From NCBI GenBank assembly GCA_964383545.1, contig CAYLHD010000016.1, positions 1-17,101 of the forward strand: DNA of 17,101 nucleotides, given 5' to 3'. Below are positions 14,596 through 17,101 of this stretch, piece after piece. Origin of the DNA: JAGYLJ01 sp964383545. Its GTDB lineage: Bacteria > Patescibacteriota > Minisyncoccia > Phycocordibacterales > UBA12079. Numbering within the stretch: the stretch's first letter is position 1; the number at the start of each line of letters is the position of its first letter. Under the pieces are notes generated by a model. It did no database searches. It was not told where the DNA came from and worked only from the letters and a program-made list of their open reading frames with translations. The translations under genes were made by a program, and so were the position numbers.

Positions 14596-15862
14596 TTTTG
14601 TTTTTTGATAAGTTTATAATAATCTCTCTTGCTATTGTAGCATCATCCCATTCTAATTTGGAGTTGTTAGGTCCCATAATGTACGGGTCTGTACCTTTTC
14701 CTGTGATTAGAACAGTATCTCCTGTTTGGGCTGATGAAATTGCTTTCTGAATAGCTTCTTTCCTATCCATAATTATTTTATAGATTGGTTTCTCTATTCC
14801 TTCGATCATATCTTCCACAATTTTTTTAGGATCTTCATCATAAGGGTCTTCATTAGTTAAAATAATTTCAGAACAATATTTACTAGCAATAGAACCCATA
14901 ACTTTTCTTTTCCATTGATCTCTTCCTCCTCCGGTGTTACCTAAAACACAGATTCTTTTTGAGTTTGAAAAAGCTTCGTATAGTTTTTCTAAAGAATCAG
15001 GAGTGTGGGCATAATCTATGATAGTAGTAAAATCTTGACCTTCTTCAATCCTTTCAACTCGACCTCGGATACCTTTAAAGTTTTCGATAGCCTTTTTAAT
15101 ATTTGTAACTCCAATATTTTGGCTTTTTGCAAAAGTAGCTGCGGCTAGGATGTTATAGATATTAAATTTACCAGATAAATGTGAGTTTATTTTTTCTCCT
15201 TCGAAAGTTAATGTTAAACCAGATTTTTTTAACTCGAAAGGTTTTGCGTCAGTAAGAGAATATTCGTACTTTTCTTTTATCTTAGTTTTTAGAAAATGAG
15301 AACTTTCTTTGTCATCTTTGTTTACTATAATCACTTTTCTTTTTTTGGGTGATTTTTCTAAAACTTTAGCTATTTTTAATTTAGCCTCTCTGTATTTTTC
15401 ATAGGAACCATGGGATTCAATATGTTCTGGTGATAGGTTTGTAAAAATTAGTGAATTTAATTGGATGAACTTATGTCTAAATTGTTTAGTGCCCTCTGAT
15501 GTCATTTCCAGGATAACAAAGTCACATTTTTCTTTGACAGTGTTTTTTAGAAATTTTTGTAAGAAGAATCTGCCTGGCATAGTCATTTTGAATTTATTAT
15601 TTTCAGTTTTATCTCCAATTTTAAATCTTAGAGTGCCAGCTAAGGCTGTTTTATAGCCAGCTGTTTCTAAAATGGTACTAACCAGTTCAGCAGTGCTGGT
15701 TTTACCCTTGGTTCCTGTAATACCCACTATAAATATTTTTCTAGAAGGAAAACGGTAAATAATAGCTCCCAACAAAGCAAGACAATAATGATAAAAAGGC
15801 TGAAGTTTTTTAAACAACTTGGTTGGAATCATTTTTTTAATTTTGAATAATATGTTATTCAT
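14588..15862 (-). CDS. MurE-like Mur ligase lacking the N-terminal UDP-binding domain
   Basis: An ATP-dependent Mur ligase most like MurE (UDP-MurNAc-dipeptide: third-residue ligase). Length is 424 aa against about 480-500 for full MurE. The P-loop GITGTKGKTS is at 47-56 instead of about 110, so the N-terminal nucleotide-sugar domain is missing, replaced by a basic and hydrophobic stretch (FYHYCLALLGAIIYRFPSRK, 23-42) that could touch the membrane. The middle domain has TNLSPEHIESHGSY (141-154) and a probable carbamylated Lys161. GRVERIE and DYAHTPDSLEKL (283-294) are conserved. The residues that usually select the amino acid differ: EDPY (338-341) stands where DNPR or DNPA is expected, and GKGTDPY where GKGHE is usual. 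It follows ruvA by 32 bp and overlaps the downstream gene by 8 nt. MurT-like or other Mur ligases are alternatives. Confidence 0.85.
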   Translation of the reverse strand: MNNILFKIKKMIPTKLFKKLQPFYHYCLALLGAIIYRFPSRKIFIVGITGTKGKTSTAELVSTILETAGYKTALAGTLRFKIGDKTENNKFKMTMPGRFFLQKFLKNTVKEKCDFVILEMTSEGTKQFRHKFIQLNSLIFTNLSPEHIESHGSYEKYREAKLKIAKVLEKSPKKRKVIIVNKDDKESSHFLKTKIKEKYEYSLTDAKPFELKKSGLTLTFEGEKINSHLSGKFNIYNILAAATFAKSQNIGVTNIKKAIENFKGIRGRVERIEEGQDFTTIIDYAHTPDSLEKLYEAFSNSKRICVLGNTGGGRDQWKRKVMGSIASKYCSEIILTNEDPYDEDPKKIVEDMIEGIEKPIYKIIMDRKEAIQKAISSAQTGDTVLITGKGTDPYIMGPNNSKLEWDDATIAREIIINLSKNKNG

Positions 15863-15894
15863 TATTTTTTATTTAAAGTTTATAATTTAAATTT

Positions 15895-16461
15895 CTATAA
15901 AAATTTTATCGCTTTTTTTATTTTTTCACCGATATCAGTTATCGTTTGAGGTACTTTTTTAAGGGCTTCTACAGCTTCCTTATTTGAGTAACCAAGTGTT
16001 TTCAAAGCATCAATCACATCAAGATCGTTTTGGTTGTTAGGGTTAATGTAATCGATGTCGCCAATTTTATTTTTTAATTCTAGAATAATTTTTTCTGCAT
16101 TTTTTTGACCGATACCAGAGACTTTTGTTAAATAACTAGTATCTTTAGAAGAAACGGCTGATATTAGAGTTTCGACTGTGGCTACATTTAAGATACCAAG
16201 GGCTGTTTTTGGTCCAATACCTGAAATATTAATGAGCATTTCAAAAAAATCTAAGGTTTGTTTTTCAAGAAAACCGTAGAGGTCAAGAGAATTTTCTCGT
16301 ACAGCTAAGTGTGTCCAGATTGTTATGTCTTTATTAAGTATTTTTTCTAATTCTTTGATAGTGTTTGCTGTAACAAATATTTTATATCCAATTCCAGAGA
16401 CGTCTAAAACAATATAATTGTTAATTTGGTGGACTATTTTACCAGTTAGTTGACTAATCAT
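15895..16461 (-). CDS. ruvA: Holliday junction DNA-binding subunit RuvA
   Basis: RuvA tetramers clamp the Holliday junction and load RuvB. The 188 aa are near the usual 190-205. Domain I (OB fold, 1 to about 63) begins MISQLTGKIV and includes VSGIGYKIFV and ENSLDLYGF. Domain II has two helix-hairpin-helix motifs, ISGIGPKTA (79-87) and VSGIGQKNA (114-122). After a linker, domain III (about 145-188, DVIDALKTLGYSNKEAVEAL) is the RuvB-binding three-helix bundle. It is the first gene of ruvA, murE-like and the 321-aa gene, and diverges from rpsT. A -10-like hexamer lies 7 nt before the ATG. Confidence 0.96.
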   Translation of the reverse strand: MISQLTGKIVHQINNYIVLDVSGIGYKIFVTANTIKELEKILNKDITIWTHLAVRENSLDLYGFLEKQTLDFFEMLINISGIGPKTALGILNVATVETLISAVSSKDTSYLTKVSGIGQKNAEKIILELKNKIGDIDYINPNNQNDLDVIDALKTLGYSNKEAVEALKKVPQTITDIGEKIKKAIKFL

Positions 16462-16468
16462 ATAGATA

Positions 16469-16497
16469 AGTATAAATTAAAAAGCAAAAAGTAGAAA
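16469..16497 (-). promoter_or_regulatory. Candidate ruvA promoter predicting a leaderless mRNA
   Basis: On the minus strand TATACT (16469-16474) ends exactly 7 nt before the ruvA ATG. A weak -35-like TTTCTA (16492-16497) is 17 bp further up. No Shine-Dalgarno is present. Confidence 0.5.
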
Positions 16498-16507
16498 GGG
16501 TCTCGGT

Positions 16508-16535
16508 TTGTTTGCTTTTTTTAAGAAAATATAGT
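16508..16535 (+). promoter_or_regulatory. Candidate rpsT promoter
   Basis: TTGTTT (16508-16513), 16 bp, TATAGT (16530-16535), ending 13 nt before the ATG at 16549, so the leader would be only about 6 nt. The -35 overlaps the right arm of a 10-bp inverted repeat (16479-16488 with 16511-16520). Confidence 0.4.
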
Positions 16536-16548
16536 AATCTCTTTGCAT

Positions 16549-16809
16549 ATGCCAGTAATTAAATCAGCAAAAAAAGCTTTAAGAAGTTCTCAAAAAAAGG
16601 CAGTTTTTAACTTGCGTTGTAAGAGATCAATGAAAGATTCTATTAAGACTATTGATAAGTTAGTTCTTGATAAGAAGAAAGATGAAGCGCAAAAAGAACT
16701 ACCCGTTGCTTATAAAGCAATAGATAAAGCTCTTAAAAGAGGAATTTTAAAGAAAAATACCGCTGCTCGGAAAAAATCTCGTCTTGCTAGAGTAATCAAA
16801 AATATTTAA
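16549..16809 (+). CDS. rpsT: 30S ribosomal protein S20
   Basis: S20 binds 16S rRNA in the body of the small subunit. The 86-aa protein starting MPVIKSAKKALRSSQKK has the normal length and the very basic, all-helical composition of the family, including RCKRSMKDSIKT and a C-terminal LKKNTAARKKSRLARV. I choose the ATG at 16549; the reading frame also offers a TTG at 16543, but that would add two residues not typical of S20. It diverges from ruvA across an 87-bp gap and ends in a strong terminator, so it is probably monocistronic. Confidence 0.95.
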   Translation: MPVIKSAKKALRSSQKKAVFNLRCKRSMKDSIKTIDKLVLDKKKDEAQKELPVAYKAIDKALKRGILKKNTAARKKSRLARVIKNI

Positions 16810-16824
16810 TTAAAATTTAAAAAA

Positions 16825-16855
16825 ATCGCAGAACCTAAAGGCTCTGCGGTTTTTT
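16825..16855 (+). terminator. Rho-independent terminator after rpsT
   Basis: CGCAGA (16827-16832) pairs with TCTGCG (16843-16848); an A-C mismatch and two further C-G pairs close a TAAA loop. The stem is followed by G and six T. It begins about 15 bp after the rpsT stop and is the strongest intrinsic terminator on the plus strand of the window. Confidence 0.9.
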
Positions 16856-16863
16856 GTTTAGTA

Positions 16864-16869
16864 TATAAT
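16864..16869 (+). promoter_or_regulatory. -10 box deciding a leaderless start
   Basis: A perfect TATAAT ends 7 nt before the ATG at 16877. An earlier in-frame ATG at 16868 overlaps the hexamer itself, so the second ATG is the likely start. No -35 is recognisable in the terminator T-run upstream. Confidence 0.5.
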
Positions 16870-16876
16870 GTTATTG

Positions 16877-17101
16877 ATGCCTTTAAAATTTAAAAAAGAA
16901 AAAATTTTTCAAATTCTTACTTTGTTGTTTTTGATATTACTCGTTGGTTTTTATTTTGGATTTAAACAAGTTCGTGAAATTCGTACAGATCTTTTGTTGG
17001 TAAATAGTTTAATTTTGAAAAATCAAAAAGAACTGGAAAATATTATTAGTGAAGTTAAGCTATTACAGAAGGTTAACAAAGATGGTTTGTCAAAACTGGA
17101 A
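16877..17101 (+). CDS. Membrane-anchored coiled-coil protein, N-terminal fragment
   Basis: Open to the right edge; 75 residues are visible from MPLKFKKEKIF. A basic cytoplasmic start is followed by one transmembrane helix at about 9-30 (leucine, phenylalanine and glycine rich, ending YFGFKQV). A long helical, coiled-coil-prone stretch follows with regularly spaced leucines, isoleucines and valines (VNSLILKNQKELENIISEVK). No family can be assigned from this fragment; such architectures occur in cell-division (FtsB/FtsL-like) and trypsin-like protease anchors, but nothing here decides. It starts straight after the rpsT terminator with its own -10 box. Confidence 0.7.
   Translation, partial: MPLKFKKEKIFQILTLLFLILLVGFYFGFKQVREIRTDLLLVNSLILKNQKELENIISEVKLLQKVNKDGLSKLE

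Noticed and set aside
14508..14750. 80-codon plus-strand frame across the junction of the 321-aa gene and the murE-like gene
   Set aside because: It is antisense to two supported genes and has no motif or upstream signal.
16543..16548. TTG start for rpsT adding two residues
   Set aside because: The ATG at 16549 gives the usual S20 N-terminus, and there is no ribosome binding site favouring the TTG.
1..17101. CRISPR array, transposase, prophage or toxin-antitoxin system
   Set aside because: No regularly spaced repeats, integrase or transposase motifs, or paired small ORFs of that kind were found; the coding content is housekeeping.

Overview
The window is AT-rich (roughly 30% G+C by eye), densely packed and almost entirely housekeeping DNA. 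It most resembles a Candidate Phyla Radiation (Patescibacteria, Parcubacteria-like) genome. The evidence is the set of shortened core proteins: a delta subunit of 249 aa, a MurE-type ligase without its N-terminal domain, a PolA without a proofreading domain and a 176-aa YebC. An isolated PilB ATPase, tiny intergenic gaps, almost no Shine-Dalgarno sequences and a tRNA gene without an encoded CCA fit the same picture. TGA is used as a stop (end of the murE-like gene) and I saw no in-frame TGA inside recognised genes, which argues against the code-25 lineages. The lineage call is inference.

Layout. Bases 1-3519 (minus strand) are a tight operon: yebC, ruvC, then a class A penicillin-binding protein that runs off the left edge. 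Bases 3520-6623 (minus) hold ruvB and pilB, separated by a 138-bp palindromic element. Bases 6739-9559 (plus) hold tsaE overlapping polA. Bases 9752-10294 encode an unrecognised membrane-anchored Cys-containing protein. Bases 10375-12417 (plus) are holA and murC. Bases 12463-12745 (minus) form an RNA unit: an extended -10 promoter, a degenerate tRNA-like sequence, tRNA-Lys(TTT) and a terminator. A DoxX-like gene (minus) and a SpoU-family methyltransferase (plus) then diverge from a 19-bp gap. Bases 13630-16461 (minus) are ruvA, a murE-like ligase and a translationally overlapped membrane protein. rpsT (plus) ends in a strong terminator, and the start of a membrane-anchored coiled-coil protein runs off the right edge.

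Themes. Peptidoglycan synthesis is represented by murC, murE-like and PBP1A. Recombination and repair are represented by ruvA, ruvB, ruvC and polA, with the three ruv genes in three separate transcription units. Replication (holA), translation (rpsT, tRNA-Lys, the methyltransferase, TsaE for t6A, YebC) and type IV pili (PilB) complete the set.

The most interesting layer is regulatory. Several first genes of transcription units carry a -10-like hexamer 6-8 nt before the ATG with no Shine-Dalgarno, which predicts leaderless mRNAs. One pair of divergent genes appears to share a single symmetric -10 box. Other points of note are the 138-bp hairpin element, the tRNA-like sequence ahead of tRNA-Lys, and the altered amino-acid-binding motifs of the MurE-like ligase. 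I found no CRISPR array, transposase or obvious defence system.
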